NCBI RefSeq assembly: GCF_002007605.1
Contig: NZ_CP019799.1
Location: 1,612,001-1,676,000, forward strand
DNA: 64,000 nt
Direction of reading: 5' to 3'
From: Cellvibrio sp. PSBB023
GTDB lineage: Bacteria; Pseudomonadota; Gammaproteobacteria; Pseudomonadales; Cellvibrionaceae
Of the stretch, positions 1-10,175 are shown piece after piece; within the stretch, counting starts at the first letter, position 1, and each line of letters begins with the position of its first letter. A program made the translations under genes and the position numbers. The notes under the pieces were generated by a model that was given only the letters and a program-made list of their open reading frames with translations, was not told the DNA's origin and did no database searches.

Positions 1-329
1 GTATCGCGCTCAATGATATGGTAAGGCACCCCCAGGGCTGCCAAATACTGCGGCAGGATATGCTCGGGGAAACCGGGCTGTTTTTGATCCATATTCACCG
101 CGACCACCTCAAAGGAGATAGGCGCTGTTTTTTGCAGGCTCAATAAAATATCGAGCATGGTGTAAGAGTCCTTACCGCCCGACAGGCACACCATCACCTT
201 ATCGCCATCCTCAATCATGTTGTAGTCAACAATTGCTGAACCCGTCAATCGGCGCAGGCGCTTTTGCAGCTTGTTAAATTCCAGACGGTCTTTGCGTTCG
301 TGTAACTCTTTCATGGACTCGGCACTCAT
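1..329 (-). CDS. ttcA: tRNA 2-thiocytidine(32) biosynthesis protein TtcA (partial, N-terminal part)
   Basis: Reading the minus strand from an ATG at 329 gives about 109 codons before the window edge, so only the N-terminal third of the protein is present. TtcA is a cytoplasmic iron-sulfur enzyme that activates cytidine 32 of certain tRNAs with ATP and inserts sulfur. The PP-loop ATP-binding motif SGGKDS is visible at residues 50-55, preceded by the basic stretch [12 protein letters not shown] that is typical of TtcA. A second in-frame Met lies at residue 6. The Cys pairs that bind the cluster would lie beyond the edge. It is divergent from the PilZ gene at 599. The family call is secure from the PP-loop and its flanks. 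Confidence 0.9.
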   Translation of the reverse strand, partial: MSAESMKELHERKDRLEFNKLQKRLRRLTGSAIVDYNMIEDGDKVMVCLSGGKDSYTMLDILLSLQKTAPISFEVVAVNMDQKQPGFPEHILPQYLAALGVPYHIIERD

Positions 330-598
330 GGGGCACTTTAGGACAGGGGCGTAAAACAAGGGCAGCGGATAAGTCACCAGCATGCGGCGCGCATTGTACG
401 GATTTTACCCGCAAGTTGAAATCAATGACCGCCAGGAGGCAAAGCCTTGCCGGTCAGGGCTGTACGGCTTATAACCAACAGCCGACACAGGCCACGTCAT
501 TGCTGATATCACCGCGAGTGGCACAGGGCTTGCTCTAGGGAGATAAACACCCCCGATTGTCGGACCCGGGGGCGACTTGTTGCCGCGAGGAGTATTGA
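330..598. other. Divergent intergenic region ttcA / PilZ gene
   Basis: This 269-base stretch has no gene I can support. It must hold the promoters of both divergent genes. The clearest structure is a short GC-rich inverted repeat with arms at 550-555 and 567-572, just upstream of the PilZ ribosome binding site (GAGGAG at 587-592). I see no convincing -35/-10 pair. Confidence 0.4.
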
Positions 599-1435
599 AT
601 GTCGTTTCTCGATAAATTATTTAAAAAAGGCGTGCCCAAAATCGCTGAACCAGCGCCCGACAGCGCAAACGCTACTGCCCCACAAGCAGGCCAGCCACTC
701 ACCATACCTGATGAATATCAATCGCTGGTGGAGTTACAGCATCAACGCCAACTACTGGAAGTAAAAATCACCGGCAGCAGCCGCAGCTACCAAAGCATGA
801 TTATGGCGATAGACCTGGAGCGTGGCCTGTTGTGGCTGGATGATCTGTTCCCGCAGCAGCTGATTCTGGATGCCGGTGACGAGCTGTGTATTCGCCATCA
901 TCGCCATACTGAAGAACTGGTAATCCGTGCACCGGTTATTGCGCTGGGCTCCACCTATGGCACCTCGGGTATTGCCGTGGAGCTGCCAAATTTTGCCTAT
1001 TACCAACCGCGCCGCCGCTTCCCCCGCTACACCATTGGCCACCAATCGCCGCTATCAGTAAAAATTCGCCCCATTGGCCAGGAGCCCAGCTTTGGCACCT
1101 TGCAGGATATTTCCGTTGGCGGCATGCGCCTGATGGTTGCAGGCAACCTTTTGCCTTACCTGCGTCACGGCGCGGTCATGCCGCTGTGCGAGGTCAACCT
1201 GAGCGATGATTTACAACTTCGCTGCAAGGCGCGCATTTGTGCATTCCGCATGGGTCGTAGCCCTTATCGCCACACCCAAATCAGTATTGAGTTTATTGAC
1301 ATGGAGGAAGATAAGCGCACAGCGCTGGGGCGATTTCTGCGCGCACAACAATTCAATACCAGCGTGGAGCTCAGCACGTTACAACAATATCACCCGAACC
1401 GTCATAAATCCGGCCGACGCGCTTACGCAGCCTGA
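599..1435 (+). CDS. PilZ-domain c-di-GMP receptor, YcgR-like flagellar brake family
   Basis: This 278-residue protein has the two-part architecture of YcgR-like proteins: an N-terminal beta-rich YcgR-N-type region (about residues 40-130) followed by a C-terminal PilZ domain (about 136-255). The c-di-GMP-binding signature is intact: R139xxxR143 in the segment RRRFPRY, then D170-x-S-x-x-G175. Family members bind cyclic di-GMP and alter flagellar motor output, pili or exopolysaccharide. The start has a strong GAGGAG at 587-592, six bases upstream. The next gene encodes an Aer-type aerotaxis receptor, which fits a motility role, but the true target cannot be read from sequence. It has no signal peptide or membrane segment and is presumably cytoplasmic. 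Confidence 0.85.
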   Translation: MSFLDKLFKKGVPKIAEPAPDSANATAPQAGQPLTIPDEYQSLVELQHQRQLLEVKITGSSRSYQSMIMAIDLERGLLWLDDLFPQQLILDAGDELCIRHHRHTEELVIRAPVIALGSTYGTSGIAVELPNFAYYQPRRRFPRYTIGHQSPLSVKIRPIGQEPSFGTLQDISVGGMRLMVAGNLLPYLRHGAVMPLCEVNLSDDLQLRCKARICAFRMGRSPYRHTQISIEFIDMEEDKRTALGRFLRAQQFNTSVELSTLQQYHPNRHKSGRRAYAA

Positions 1436-1581
1436 TGACTAACCGAACCGCTAACACCTGCTGATGCCTAACAATTAGGCTAAAACCGAATTACAGCGCA
1501 ATTGGCACTAGAGATTCGTTATTTTTAGACTAGGCTTGGATGACCGAATCTATTCGTTGCATGATTATTCGGGACTTTCAT

Positions 1582-1611
1582 ATGCGTAACTCAGGATTTC
1601 CACATGCGTAA
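1582..1611 (+). other. Possible 9-codon leader ORF overlapping the aer start
   Basis: An ATG at 1582 opens a nine-codon frame ending in TAA at 1609-1611, which overlaps the ATG of the receptor gene at 1604. Both starts are followed by the same ATGCGTAAC. GGGAC lies six bases before the first start and AGGA (1593-1596) seven bases before the second. It may be a translationally coupled leader or a small local duplication. There is no proof that it is translated. Confidence 0.25.
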
Positions 1612-3175
1612 CAACGGTCACATAACCGGCAGAGAAGTACACCTTTCCAATAAAGATGAAATTGTTTCTTCATCCAACCTGCGCGGCGATATTGAATTCT
1701 GCAATGATACTTTCTGCCGCATTTCCGGCTACAGCCACGACGAATTAATCAATCAACCTCACAATATTCTGCGTCACCCGCAAATGCCTCCCGCCGCCTT
1801 TGGCATGTTGTGGGAAACATTGAAAGCGGGAAAACCCTGGATGGGCATAGTGAAAAACCGCTGTAAAAATGGCGATCACTATTGGGTGGACGCCTACATT
1901 ACACCGCTGCGCCAGAACGGACAGATTTATGGTTACGAATCCGTACGCGCAAAAGCCGAGCCACATTTAATTCAGCGGGCAGAAGCTGTTTACGAGCGCA
2001 TCAACCAAGGCAAAGCGCCCTACTCAGCTGCGGAAAAATACTGGAGCCTTTATGGTAATAGTGTGGCCATCGCCGCCGTCAGTTGGGTTCTGTTATTAAT
2101 CGCCAGCGGTTTGCTGGGCACCTTTTCTGTTACAGGTGCCATCATTAGCCTGGTGTTGGCTATTGTTATCGGTGGAACAGCGCAAGCTATGCAACAAGGG
2201 CGTATTGCCCAAGCATTGGAAGAAGCGCGCTCTACTATTAACGATCCTTTTGCCGCTTATATTTATACTGGCCGCTGCGATGCCATGGGTGAAATTGAAT
2301 TGGCGCAACACGCCATTAAATCACGCCTGCGCACCGCCCTCGGGCGCTTTGGTGAATCCGCCAAAGAACTGCAACACAAAGCCGGTGCGGCGCACCATCA
2401 CGCCAGCAAAACCTTTGAAGGCATGACCGCACAACAGCGCGAAACCGCTGGCGTTGCAACCGCCATGCAGCAAATGGCACAAGCCGTACAAGAAGTGGCC
2501 AGTGGCGCAAACCAAACTTCCATTGCTACCGGCACAGCGATTGGCGAAGTGGAAAAAGGCAATCAGGTGATTGAAGGCGCACGCCAGGCGATTGATGATT
2601 TGTCCAAAACGGTTGCCAACCTCGGCAATGTGCTCAATAAACTCAGTGAAGACAGCGGCAAAATCGCCAGCGTGGTGGATGTGATTCGCGGCATTGCCGA
2701 GCAAACCAACCTGCTCGCTCTGAACGCGGCGATTGAAGCGGCGCGCGCCGGAGAACAGGGTCGCGGCTTTGCCGTCGTGGCCGATGAAGTGCGCTCACTG
2801 GCGCAACGCACCCAGGAATCTACCGGTGATATCCAACAAATCATCGGTAATTTGGGTAAAGCTACCGACGACGCCAGTGCCAATATGAAAAATTGCCTGA
2901 GCCTTGCTGATCGCAGCGTGCATGAAATGAACAATGTGCGCGCCGCACTGGATTCCATTTCACAGTCCGTGAATACCATCGATCAAATGTCACACCAAAT
3001 TGCGACAGCAGCAGAGGAGCAATCCTCTATGGCACTGGAGATAGAACGCAACACCCAAACCATCGCCCAGATCTCCGACCAGACCCAACAGGAAGTGAGC
3101 ATCGCCGATGGATTGAACAGTGAAATGGATAAACTGTCGCACAAGCAACTGGATTTGATCATCCGATTTAATTAA
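1604..3175 (+). CDS. aer: Aer-type aerotaxis receptor (PAS domain methyl-accepting chemotaxis protein)
   Basis: This 523-residue chemoreceptor opens with a PAS domain (about 20-115). Its segment [12 protein letters not shown] and the later KNGDHYW are hallmarks of the FAD-binding PAS domain of E. coli Aer, which senses redox or oxygen through flavin rather than a periplasmic ligand. A membrane hairpin follows (two hydrophobic stretches, about 153-173 and 175-195), then a long cytoplasmic coiled coil. The highly conserved receptor tip lies at about residues 361-402 and is near-identical to that of the receptor at 10764-12398. There is no periplasmic domain, as expected for Aer. The start at 1604 has AGGA at 1593-1596; the ATG at 1582 is out of frame. 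It would signal through CheA/CheW, whose genes are not in the window. Confidence 0.9.
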   Translation: MRNNGHITGREVHLSNKDEIVSSSNLRGDIEFCNDTFCRISGYSHDELINQPHNILRHPQMPPAAFGMLWETLKAGKPWMGIVKNRCKNGDHYWVDAYITPLRQNGQIYGYESVRAKAEPHLIQRAEAVYERINQGKAPYSAAEKYWSLYGNSVAIAAVSWVLLLIASGLLGTFSVTGAIISLVLAIVIGGTAQAMQQGRIAQALEEARSTINDPFAAYIYTGRCDAMGEIELAQHAIKSRLRTALGRFGESAKELQHKAGAAHHHASKTFEGMTAQQRETAGVATAMQQMAQAVQEVASGANQTSIATGTAIGEVEKGNQVIEGARQAIDDLSKTVANLGNVLNKLSEDSGKIASVVDVIRGIAEQTNLLALNAAIEAARAGEQGRGFAVVADEVRSLAQRTQESTGDIQQIIGNLGKATDDASANMKNCLSLADRSVHEMNNVRAALDSISQSVNTIDQMSHQIATAAEEQSSMALEIERNTQTIAQISDQTQQEVSIADGLNSEMDKLSHKQLDLIIRFN

Positions 3176-3180
3176 TGCCA

Positions 3181-3248
3181 CACTCCACTTTGGCGAAATA
3201 GATTCAGATTTTTACCCGAATTTTCGTTAAAGTGGAGTGACATTTTTT
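3181..3248 (+). terminator. Long hairpin with T-tract after aer
   Basis: An 11-bp perfect inverted repeat (3181-3191 with 3229-3239) is extended inward by a further CGAAA/TTTCG pairing after a 2-nt mismatch. It is followed by a T-run at 3243-3248. The placement directly after the aer stop and before bioA fits an intrinsic terminator with an unusually long loop. Confidence 0.5.
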
Positions 3249-3280
3249 AGCTCTATCGGCGCGACCGCTTTGGATTATTC

Positions 3281-4585
3281 ATGATACCCAATCACGAACT
3301 CAGCCCCTCTGATTTACTGCAACTGGACCGCGACCACGTCTGGCACCCCTACACAGATTTCACCAACCCCGGCTTGATTACACCAGTTAGCCACGCCCAG
3401 GGCGTGGAGCTGCACCTTGCCGATGGCCGCGTCTTAATCGATGGCATGTCTTCCTGGTGGGCAGCGGTGCACGGTTACAATCACCCTGTACTCAATCAAG
3501 CGGTTATCGATCAGCTGGGAAAAATGGCGCATGTGATGTTTGCAGGCATCACCCATGAACCCGCCGTAAAACTGGCCGCAACCCTCGCGCAAATCAGCCC
3601 GCCCGGCTTAAACAAAGTATTCTTTTCCGATTCGGGTTCAGTCGCGGTTGAGATCGCCTTGAAAATGGCCATTCAATATTGGCACTCCCAAGGCCAGGCG
3701 CAGCGCACCATGTTTTTAACACTCAAGCGCGGTTATCACGGCGATACCTTTGGCGCCATGGCCGTGTGCGACCCACACTCGGGAATGCACCACCTGTTTC
3801 ATCACGCCCTCTCCCACCATTTGTTTGCAGAGGCGCCCAGCTGTGGTTTTGATGAACCCTTTCAGGAAACCCATATCGCCAAATTTGCACAATTAATTCA
3901 GCAACATCGCCAAAAAATTGCCGCCGTGATTTTGGAGCCGATTGTGCAAGGTGCAGGCGGCATGCGTTTTTATTCGCCCGATTATTTGCGCCGTGTGCGC
4001 GAACTGTGTGACAAAAATGGCATTTTGCTGATTGTGGATGAGATTGCCACCGGCTTTGGTCGCACCGGTAAATTATTTGCCTGTGAACACGCCGGTATTA
4101 GCCCGGACATTATGTGTATGGGCAAAGCCCTCACGGCTGGTTACATTACACTCGCCGCCACACTCTGCAATGACAAGGTCAGCAACGGCATTGCCAGCGG
4201 CGACAATCCCGCCTTTATGCACGGCCCCACCTACATGGGTAATGCGCTCGCCTGTGCCGTAGCCAATGCCAGCATTGAGTTGCTACTCAACTCCGACTGG
4301 CAAACACGCGTTGCAACCATTGGCAAACAAATGCGCGATGAGCTGGCGCCCTGCAAAGAGTTTTCCTACGTGAAAGAAGTGCGCACTTTAGGCGCGATTG
4401 GCGTAGTGGAATTAAACAGGCCGATAGTGAGCAGCCAATTGGTGCCATTGTTTGTTGAGCTAGGCGTGTGGGTGCGACCATTTGGCAATATTATTTATTT
4501 GATGCCGCCTTTTATTATTACGCCGGATCAACTCAGCAAGCTGACCTCGGCTGTATTAAAAGTAGTCGCCACACTGGCGGAATAA
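3281..4585 (+). CDS. bioA: Adenosylmethionine-8-amino-7-oxononanoate aminotransferase BioA
   Basis: BioA is a cytoplasmic PLP-dependent class III aminotransferase of biotin synthesis. It converts KAPA to DAPA using S-adenosylmethionine as the amino donor. The 434-residue length is normal. Diagnostic features are HVWHPYT at residues 19-25, the SSWW segment at 57-60, the Asp253 of VDEIATGFGRTG that contacts the PLP ring nitrogen, and the Schiff-base lysine K282 in MGKALTAGY. It stands alone: the other bio genes are not adjacent. It converges on trpS with a bidirectional terminator between them. The start has no strong ribosome binding site, but the N-terminus matches the family. Confidence 0.95.
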   Translation: MIPNHELSPSDLLQLDRDHVWHPYTDFTNPGLITPVSHAQGVELHLADGRVLIDGMSSWWAAVHGYNHPVLNQAVIDQLGKMAHVMFAGITHEPAVKLAATLAQISPPGLNKVFFSDSGSVAVEIALKMAIQYWHSQGQAQRTMFLTLKRGYHGDTFGAMAVCDPHSGMHHLFHHALSHHLFAEAPSCGFDEPFQETHIAKFAQLIQQHRQKIAAVILEPIVQGAGGMRFYSPDYLRRVRELCDKNGILLIVDEIATGFGRTGKLFACEHAGISPDIMCMGKALTAGYITLAATLCNDKVSNGIASGDNPAFMHGPTYMGNALACAVANASIELLLNSDWQTRVATIGKQMRDELAPCKEFSYVKEVRTLGAIGVVELNRPIVSSQLVPLFVELGVWVRPFGNIIYLMPPFIITPDQLSKLTSAVLKVVATLAE

Positions 4586-4612
4586 CAAGGCTGCAATAAC
4601 CCAGATATCACA

Positions 4613-4644
4613 ACAAATACGCCCGCATTCGCGGGCGTATTTGT
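4613..4644. terminator. Bidirectional intrinsic terminator between bioA and trpS
   Basis: Perfect 14-bp stem (4613-4626 with 4631-4644) and a 4-nt loop. The outer arms are A/T rich (ACAAATAC and GTATTTGT), so it can act on both convergent transcripts. Confidence 0.85.
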
Positions 4645-4671
4645 ATTCAGTAGAATCAGATTACCGAAATA

Positions 4672-5679
4672 TTATTTTATTTTGCGAATACCCACCGCGT
4701 CGCGCACTTTTTCCAACAATGGCTTACTGTAAGCCCGCGCTTTTTCTGCGCCTTGCTGCAACACTTCTTCGACATGCGCTGGGTTTGCCAAAAGAGCTTC
4801 GTATTTATCGCGCGCCTCGGCCAATTGTCCATTAATCAATTCAAACAACTGACGCTTGGCTTCACCCCAGCCTATACCATCAGCAAATTGCTGGCGCATG
4901 TCCGCTGTTTGTTGGGGGGTTGCAAACGCCTGCCAAATTTGAAAAACCGGTGAGGTATCCGGGTCTTTTGCCTGACCGGGTTCCAGTAAGTTCGTCAGAA
5001 TTTTATTGATGGATTTTTTCAATTGTTTTTCCGGCAAAAAGAGCGGGATGGTATTGCCATAGCTCTTGCTCATCTTGCGGCCATCCAACCCTTGCAGCAC
5101 CGCTACATTGTCATCCACCTGCGCTTCTGGCAGCACAAAATGTTCGCCATAGTGGTGATTAAAACGCCCGGCGATATCGCGCGCCATTTCAATATGCTGA
5201 ATCTGGTCGCGCCCTACCGGCACCTTGTTGGCATTGAACATTAATATGTCGGCAGCCATCAGGATCGGGTAGGAATACAGGCCCATGGTAATGGCAAAGT
5301 CAGGGTCGTCACCGTTAGCCACATTGGCATCCACCGACGCTTTGTAGGCGTGTGCGCGGTTCATTAATCCCTTCGCCGCCATACAAGTCAGGACCCAGCA
5401 GAGTTCCGGAATTTCAGGCACATCGGATTGGCGATAAAAAATCGCGTTGTTTGTATCCAGCCCTAGCGCCAGCCAGGTAGCGGCAATTTCACGTGTGGAT
5501 TGATGAACCAGATCAGGCTCCTGGCATTTGATCAGCGCATGAAAATCGGCCAGGAAATAAAAGGACTGCACATCGGCACGTTGACTTGCCTGAATCGCCG
5601 GGCGAATCGCGCCAACGTAGTTGCCTAAGTGAGGAGTACCTGTGGTGGTAATGCCGGTTAAAACACGTTGCTTGCTCAT
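4672..5679 (-). CDS. trpS: Tryptophanyl-tRNA synthetase
   Basis: This class Ic aminoacyl-tRNA synthetase charges tRNA-Trp. The length of 335 residues matches bacterial TrpS. The HIGH-type motif appears as TPHLGNY (about residues 15-21) and the KMSKS loop is complete at 202-206 in [11 protein letters not shown]. The tryptophan-pocket segment [16 protein letters not shown], typical of the family, is at about 155-170. It is monocistronic as far as can be seen, facing bioA across a shared terminator. The ATG at 5679 gives the canonical N-terminus, with the adenine-binding region following directly. Nothing unusual was noted. Confidence 0.96.
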   Translation of the reverse strand: MSKQRVLTGITTTGTPHLGNYVGAIRPAIQASQRADVQSFYFLADFHALIKCQEPDLVHQSTREIAATWLALGLDTNNAIFYRQSDVPEIPELCWVLTCMAAKGLMNRAHAYKASVDANVANGDDPDFAITMGLYSYPILMAADILMFNANKVPVGRDQIQHIEMARDIAGRFNHHYGEHFVLPEAQVDDNVAVLQGLDGRKMSKSYGNTIPLFLPEKQLKKSINKILTNLLEPGQAKDPDTSPVFQIWQAFATPQQTADMRQQFADGIGWGEAKRQLFELINGQLAEARDKYEALLANPAHVEEVLQQGAEKARAYSKPLLEKVRDAVGIRKIK

Positions 5680-5823
5680 GATGCCCTATCTGTCATTTAT
5701 AAAAATAAGTGATTAGCGAGATAAATTCAGGGCGCCATCATACAGGCAAGCGAAACAGGCAGCCAGCGCGCCTGATCCTGCTGCGCCAATGCCGCCACTA
5801 ACAACACTAGTGAATGGAAGCCG

Positions 5824-6852
5824 CTAAATACCGGCGTAGCAGGATTCTGCATCGCGCAGGATGTAACAATCAAAACCAGCCTGACTGAGCAGGTGGGTGG
5901 CAACATCGCAGCGGCGGCCCGAGTCATCGGTCACCACATACACCGTATTAAAATCGAGGTTTTTTACATTATTGCGCAATTGATTGAGCGGAATATTGCG
6001 GCTGCCCGGCACCGCTTGCAAGCGACGCTCCAGCGGCAAACGCACATCCACAATTTGATAAGGTGGCGCATCGGCGGGCCGGTTGCGCAGTTCCTCGGCC
6101 GTTAAATAACGCAGTACCGGTTCCTGCAATAACTCGCGAAAATCCTCTTTATTCAGGCGCATCACCTTGCCCGGTGTCAGCATTTTTACTGTCGCATTGC
6201 GCGTGGTTTCACCCACCAACGCCTCTTCACCAAAATAGTTACCGGGGCGTAAGGCGGCGAGGATTTTTCCCGCGGGATCAATCACCGTGGCACTACCGGA
6301 TTCCAACACATAAAAATAATCCCCCCGCTCGCCCTGTTTGATTACCACTTCATCAGCCTGCACTTTTTGCCCACTGAAGCGGATAAACAGCTGGCGGATA
6401 TTGGCGGGCGGCAAACGGCTGAACAGGGGCGATTGCAACAGCGACGACATCCAATCGTTGTCGTCATGCAGGCTAACGCCGGAGATATCGACCTCTTCGT
6501 CACTGGATTCACTCCAGGCGAGCACCAGGTCGAGGAAGTCGCTGTCCACCGCCAGCAGGGTAACATCTGACTTGGCAACGGCCGATACCTGGGTTGGCTG
6601 GGTGATATTAAGCGGAGAGCGGCGCGATTCGCTGGCGGGGTTGATGGTATTGACCTGAAAAGCCGAATCAATCAGATCCACTGTGCCGCTCACCAAATAC
6701 ACCTTCTCGGGGAACGGGCGACCGCGCTTGAAAATGATGGTGCCTTTGGGAACATCACGCAGCGCCGCTTTTTCTGCCACCTGAATCAAATACTCATGGT
6801 TGAGCGTATTAAACGGCGCAAAGGAGGCTAGTACATCAAGGCTGATCGCCAT
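5824..6852 (-). CDS. Double cyclic-nucleotide-binding domain protein with degenerate C-terminal rhodanese domain
   Basis: This 342-residue cytoplasmic protein has three parts. An N-terminal degenerate CAP_ED fold (about 10-110) lacks a phosphate-binding cassette. A second CAP_ED domain (about 140-245) has a cassette FGEEALVGETTRNATV (207-222) that keeps the Glu and Arg contacting cyclic nucleotide. The C-terminal rhodanese-like domain (about 264-336) has the DVRLPLE and GSRNIPL motifs, but its active-site loop reads VTDDSGRR, with no Cys where the sulfur-accepting residue should be, so sulfurtransfer is unlikely. There is no DNA-binding helix-turn-helix. The likely role is a cyclic-nucleotide-responsive regulatory or scaffold protein; the target is unknown. 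It is flanked by trpS and apeB on the same strand without tight coupling. Confidence 0.75.
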   Translation of the reverse strand: MAISLDVLASFAPFNTLNHEYLIQVAEKAALRDVPKGTIIFKRGRPFPEKVYLVSGTVDLIDSAFQVNTINPASESRRSPLNITQPTQVSAVAKSDVTLLAVDSDFLDLVLAWSESSDEEVDISGVSLHDDNDWMSSLLQSPLFSRLPPANIRQLFIRFSGQKVQADEVVIKQGERGDYFYVLESGSATVIDPAGKILAALRPGNYFGEEALVGETTRNATVKMLTPGKVMRLNKEDFRELLQEPVLRYLTAEELRNRPADAPPYQIVDVRLPLERRLQAVPGSRNIPLNQLRNNVKNLDFNTVYVVTDDSGRRCDVATHLLSQAGFDCYILRDAESCYAGI

Positions 6853-6891
6853 TGGGAAACTCCGCTAAACACTGGCAATGAATATGGAAAG

Positions 6892-6919
6892 CCCGATGTG
6901 GTTAGCAATATTCATCGGG
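6892..6919. terminator. Possible hairpin downstream of apeB
   Basis: A 7-bp inverted repeat (6892-6898 with 6913-6919) lies in the 163-base gap downstream of apeB. There is no clear T-tract on either strand, so the terminator function is weakly supported. I see nothing else in this gap. Confidence 0.3.
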
Positions 6920-7015
6920 ACAAGCGGCGCGATTATAAGCATAGGCCTTTGGCTTGGCGCAGACTTGTCCCTAGTCTTTGTACTGGGTCACAGCAAAGGT
7001 GCGAGCAGTTGCGCG

Positions 7016-8356
7016 TTAAAGCGCGCTAATCAATGCCATAGGCGCTTTGGCATAGCGAAAAAAACCAACGCTGACGCGATATAAATTCCAGCCATCCTGT
7101 ACACCGGCCAGTTCGCGAATAGAGTGCATGGCAAACGTGGGACAGCCGACATCAATGGTTTTAACCCCCACTTCCGAGGCCACCACCGGGCCAATGGTAC
7201 TACCGCAGCCCATGTCTGTGCGCGCCACAAAGGTTTGCACTGGCACCTCCGCCGCGTCACACAACATACGGAAAAACGCACTTGTTTCACTGGTGGTCGC
7301 ATAACGCTGGTTGGCGTTGACCTTGATCACCGGGCCGTGATTTAACAGCGGCCCGTGGTTCTCATCGTGCTTTTCCATAAAGTTGGGGTGAATGCCGTGG
7401 GCATTGTCTGCCGAGATCATCATGGAACGCTCAATAACGCGGATACGCGCTTCCGTCTCAGGCAGCAAGCGCATTAAAAACTGTTCAAGCATGGGCCCTT
7501 TGGCGCCGCAACAAGATGCACTACCGACCTCTTCATGATCGGTGCAAATCAGCAAGCTGGAGACTTGATCATCAGCTTCCAACAGCGCCTGCAAGCCAAC
7601 ATAACAACTGAGCAGATTATCCAGACGGGCACTGGCGATAAAGTCTTGCTCCAACCCCACTATTGCAGGAGGCTGGGTATCGTAAAGGCTGATCTCGTAA
7701 TCCAGCACCTGGCTCACCGCCAACTGAGGCTGGCTGGCTTGCAATTCGGCGTGCAACAGGCTGCGAAAATCCGGCAAACTGCCCTCTTCCGCAGGCAACT
7801 GTAGCAATAGCGGCACTATGTCTTTCTGGGCATTGATTGAGCGATTACTGTTGGCCTCACGATCCAGGTGGATCGCCAAACTGGGTACTACCGCCACTGG
7901 ACGCTTGAAATCCACCAAAGTGCTGGCGATTTGCTGTTGCTCATCGCGATAGGTCACGCGTCCGGCGAGGGACAAATCGCGGTCATACCACGGCGCCAAC
8001 AAGGCACCGCCGTAAACCTCAACCCCCAACTGAAAATAACCGCGACGATTCAACTCAGCGCGCGGTTTCACCTTTAAACAAGGGCTGTCGGTGTGGGCGC
8101 CCAGCATACGAATTCCGGTATCCACCAAGCGGGAGCGACCATAGACAAAGGCAATCAGGGATGAGTCATTGCGAGTGACCAGATAGCTCTTACCCGGCTC
8201 TAGCAACCAGCTATCGCCTTCGTGTAGCAGCTCAAATCCCGCCGCCAGTAACCGCTCGGCAAGCGCGCGGGTAGCGTGAAACGGCGTTGGCGATGCGCGC
8301 AGGAAATCGAGCAGGCCAGCATTAAATTCAGATTGGGTATGGACAGCAGCACTCAT
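7016..8356 (-). CDS. apeB: M18 family aminopeptidase (aspartyl aminopeptidase type)
   Basis: This dinuclear zinc aminopeptidase of peptidase family M18 removes N-terminal (often acidic) residues from peptides in the cytoplasm. Length is 446 residues. Metal and active-site motifs of the family are visible: [13 protein letters not shown] with H88 and D90, the DHEEVGS segment carrying the catalytic Glu and a metal-binding Glu, [12 protein letters not shown], and near the C-terminus [14 protein letters not shown] containing the last metal-binding His. The N-terminal segment [18 protein letters not shown] is typical of M18. The ATG at 8356 lies 26 bases from the 3' end of tsaB, so apeB may be co-transcribed downstream of tsaB. 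Confidence 0.93.
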   Translation of the reverse strand: MSAAVHTQSEFNAGLLDFLRASPTPFHATRALAERLLAAGFELLHEGDSWLLEPGKSYLVTRNDSSLIAFVYGRSRLVDTGIRMLGAHTDSPCLKVKPRAELNRRGYFQLGVEVYGGALLAPWYDRDLSLAGRVTYRDEQQQIASTLVDFKRPVAVVPSLAIHLDREANSNRSINAQKDIVPLLLQLPAEEGSLPDFRSLLHAELQASQPQLAVSQVLDYEISLYDTQPPAIVGLEQDFIASARLDNLLSCYVGLQALLEADDQVSSLLICTDHEEVGSASCCGAKGPMLEQFLMRLLPETEARIRVIERSMMISADNAHGIHPNFMEKHDENHGPLLNHGPVIKVNANQRYATTSETSAFFRMLCDAAEVPVQTFVARTDMGCGSTIGPVVASEVGVKTIDVGCPTFAMHSIRELAGVQDGWNLYRVSVGFFRYAKAPMALISAL

Positions 8357-8382
8357 AGGGTCACCAATAATCTTCCGTAGGG

Positions 8383-9111
8383 CTATTTCACTAGCAGCTC
8401 GTCAGCAGCGCGAATACGCTGACGCTTTTGCCAGGATACTGAATCGCGCAAATAAACCGGCTCCGCATCCAGCACATCAATTGCCTTGCCTTCCGCCCAT
8501 AACCGGGCGGCGATCAAGGCCATCTCTTCGGCGCGTGGGTGCACATCCAACTCAACGGATTGCGGCGCCAGCGACTGCATGGCCGGATAATGCCAGCCGG
8601 GGCCAACACCAATAAATGCCTGGGGAGAAACGGGCAAATGGCTATCAGCCGCGAGCAACTCCGGTTTGATCACCACCTCGTCAGCCAAGGCCTGAACACC
8701 ATCGCCAGCGTGCTTATAGGCGCAGCAGTAGACTTCATTCATTCGTGCATCCAAGGCCACCATGACTGGCTGGGCAGCGGGACTAGCAGAGTTGGTGCGA
8801 TAAAAACCTAGCGCCATGGCCTCCAGGGTAGAGACGGGAATAACCGGCAGATCCGCACCGAATGCAAGCCCCTGCACTATGCCCATGCAAATACGCAGGC
8901 CAGTAAAGGAGCCAGGGCCACGACCAAAAGCGATGGCATCCAGGTCGCGCAAACTGATTCCCCTAGCGCTCAAGAGCTCATCCACCATCGGCAGCAGGCG
9001 CTGGGTGTGGCTTTTGGCTGCCAACTCAAACGTGGCGTGTAACTCGCCATGGGCATAGAGCGCCACGGAGCAGGCATCGGTAGAAGAATCCAGGGCAAGA
9101 ATTAAAGCCAT
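8383..9111 (-). CDS. tsaB: tRNA threonylcarbamoyladenosine biosynthesis protein TsaB
   Basis: TsaB partners TsaD (with TsaE and TsaC) to install threonylcarbamoyl on A37 of ANN-decoding tRNAs. It has the ASKHA/actin-like fold: [14 protein letters not shown] at the N-terminus and the hallmark [23 protein letters not shown] segment at about residues 62-84. Length is 242 residues from the ATG at 9111. The open frame continues 13 codons upstream, but that extension is not conserved in the family. It lies between adk and apeB on the minus strand. The adk terminator at 9210-9231 separates it from adk, so it probably has its own promoter in 9112-9209. Confidence 0.93.
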   Translation of the reverse strand: MALILALDSSTDACSVALYAHGELHATFELAAKSHTQRLLPMVDELLSARGISLRDLDAIAFGRGPGSFTGLRICMGIVQGLAFGADLPVIPVSTLEAMALGFYRTNSASPAAQPVMVALDARMNEVYCCAYKHAGDGVQALADEVVIKPELLAADSHLPVSPQAFIGVGPGWHYPAMQSLAPQSVELDVHPRAEEMALIAARLWAEGKAIDVLDAEPVYLRDSVSWQKRQRIRAADELLVK

Positions 9112-9203
9112 ACAAGGTAACTCTGACAAAAAAACAAATCGAAAAAACAAATAGAGAGAAAACCATCAACGCAAAATAATCAGCAGGACATAAAAAGGCG
9201 GGA

Positions 9204-9231
9204 CAAAAAAATAGGCTCCGCAGAGCCTATT
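9204..9231 (-). terminator. Intrinsic terminator after adk
   Basis: Perfect 9-bp stem (9210-9218 with 9223-9231) and tetraloop CGCA. On the minus strand the hairpin is followed by a T-run (A-run at 9204-9210 on the plus strand). It lies 19 bases after the adk stop. Confidence 0.88.
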
Positions 9232-9249
9232 ATGATCGCTAAACGGCCA

Positions 9250-9990
<741 letters not shown>

Positions 9991-10112
9991 TTACGATACA
10001 CGCCCATGACGCCAATCACAATATGCGCTCCCGATACGTCATGCCGATGCCAAAAAGCGCAGGACTAATGGCGATAGGATACGCCGAGACAATTAAACAC
10101 ATCCTCATTTTG

Positions 10113-10141
10113 TTGTCATTTATGAATTTTCATCCTAGAAT
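10113..10141 (+). promoter_or_regulatory. Sigma-70-type promoter of the Lrp/AsnC gene
   Basis: TTGTCA (10113-10118), a 17-base spacer and TAGAAT (10136-10141), each one mismatch from consensus. The predicted start near 10148 leaves a short leader before the ATG at 10176 and argues against longer N-terminal extensions of that gene. Confidence 0.6.
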
Positions 10142-10175
10142 GCTGGCTTATTACTGCCGCCTTCAGGATAGCCAT

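Noticed and set aside
1466..1480. Six-base inverted repeat GCCTAA/TTAGGC after the PilZ gene
   Set aside because: It is short and lacks a T-tract, so it is not reported as a terminator.
6878..7084. Short plus-strand frame with a hydrophobic start, between the CNB-rhodanese gene and apeB
   Set aside because: It overlaps the conserved 3' end of apeB, has no clear ribosome binding site, and its C-terminal half is only the reverse complement of apeB.
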